Of a DNA stretch of 64,000 bases, positions 63,899 to 64,000 are shown piece after piece. Under the pieces are notes generated by a model. That model had not been told where the DNA came from and did not search any database. It saw only the letters and a program-made list of their open reading frames with translations. The first letter of the stretch is position 1; each line of letters begins with the position of its first letter. The stretch is taken from NCBI GenBank assembly GCA_045538895.1, contig JAZQEH010000007.1:1-64000 (forward strand). The letters are read 5' to 3'. The position numbers and the translations under genes are program-made. The stretch is from UMGS902 sp045538895 (GTDB taxonomy: Bacteria > Bacillota > Clostridia > Oscillospirales > CAG-272).

Positions 63899-64000
63899 AT
63901 GAATTACAGAATGAGAATGAGAAATTTAAGAGAAGACCATGATTTAACTCAAAAAGCAGTTGGAGCAATTATAAACAAGTCGCAGCAAGGATACAGTCAC
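63899..64000 (+). CDS. XRE family regulator (5' part, cut by window end)
   Basis: 34 codons from ATG 63899 after GGAGGCG: MNYRMRMRNLREDHDLTQKA and the start of the recognition helix. Similar in sequence and position to the XRE at 25363 (LRED-DL-QK). Probably binds the ACTCA-N5-TGAGT sites. Confidence 0.85.
   Translation, partial: MNYRMRMRNLREDHDLTQKAVGAIINKSQQGYSH

Overview
The window looks like a chromosomal segment of an anaerobic, gut-type member of the class Clostridia (Bacillota), most likely an uncultured Oscillospirales/Ruminococcaceae-like lineage. Reasons: strong AGGAGG ribosome sites; sigma-A promoters of the TTGACA-17-TATAAT form; a T-box leader; the ylmH-divIVA-lspA-rluD and rpmH-rnpA-yidD-yidC-jag-mnmE gene orders; SepF, KtrAB and NhaC; and secreted proteins with dockerin-like or BspA-type leucine-rich repeats. 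No rRNA, tRNA, CRISPR array, intact transposase or prophage was seen. The species is an inference.

Layout. 1-640: repeats and a broken secreted-protein gene. 760-4216: ileS under an isoleucine T-box. 4265-18207 (minus strand): one long branched-chain amino acid operon, ilvB-ilvN-ilvC-ilvD-leuA-leuC-leuD-leuB-ilvE-DUF815 ATPase-ilvA-ridA, led by a promoter, a 35-residue Ile/Leu/Val-rich leader peptide and an attenuator-type terminator. 18263-20357: NhaC antiporter and uracil-DNA glycosylase. 20464-26571: secreted dockerin/SGNH protein, a secreted leucine-rich-repeat protein with a 46-residue peptide, and two XRE repressors with clear operator arrays. 26630-32541: AzlCD-type exporter next to a complete LIV-type importer (livKHMGF). 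32660-42457: potassium uptake and the division/lipoprotein/tRNA-modification cluster. 42512-47802: a small acidic cysteine-rich membrane protein and two tandem secreted propeller proteins with N-terminal dockerin-like domains. 48029-50767: alaS. 50771-55354: a 1527-residue TIR-NACHT-leucine-rich-repeat protein. 55460-60028: rpmH-rnpA-yidD-yidC-jag-mnmE. 60175-64000: small membrane/zinc proteins, a lipoprotein, xpt, and a third XRE regulator cut by the window end.

How they work together. The operon from ilvB to ridA encodes every step from threonine and pyruvate to isoleucine, valine and leucine; ileS senses charged tRNA-Ile, the ilvB leader appears to sense Ile/Leu/Val supply, and liv and azl genes import and export the same amino acids. 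A large part of the window is therefore a branched-chain amino acid neighbourhood. 

The most unusual items are the TIR-NACHT-LRR protein (a candidate NLR-like immune receptor, with a domain order like plant TNL proteins), a family of three-hairpin elements whose stems differ in sequence but remain paired (one copy sits behind a duplicated leuB start), the leader-peptide attenuator, and XRE/operator modules with almost identical geometry at two distant sites.
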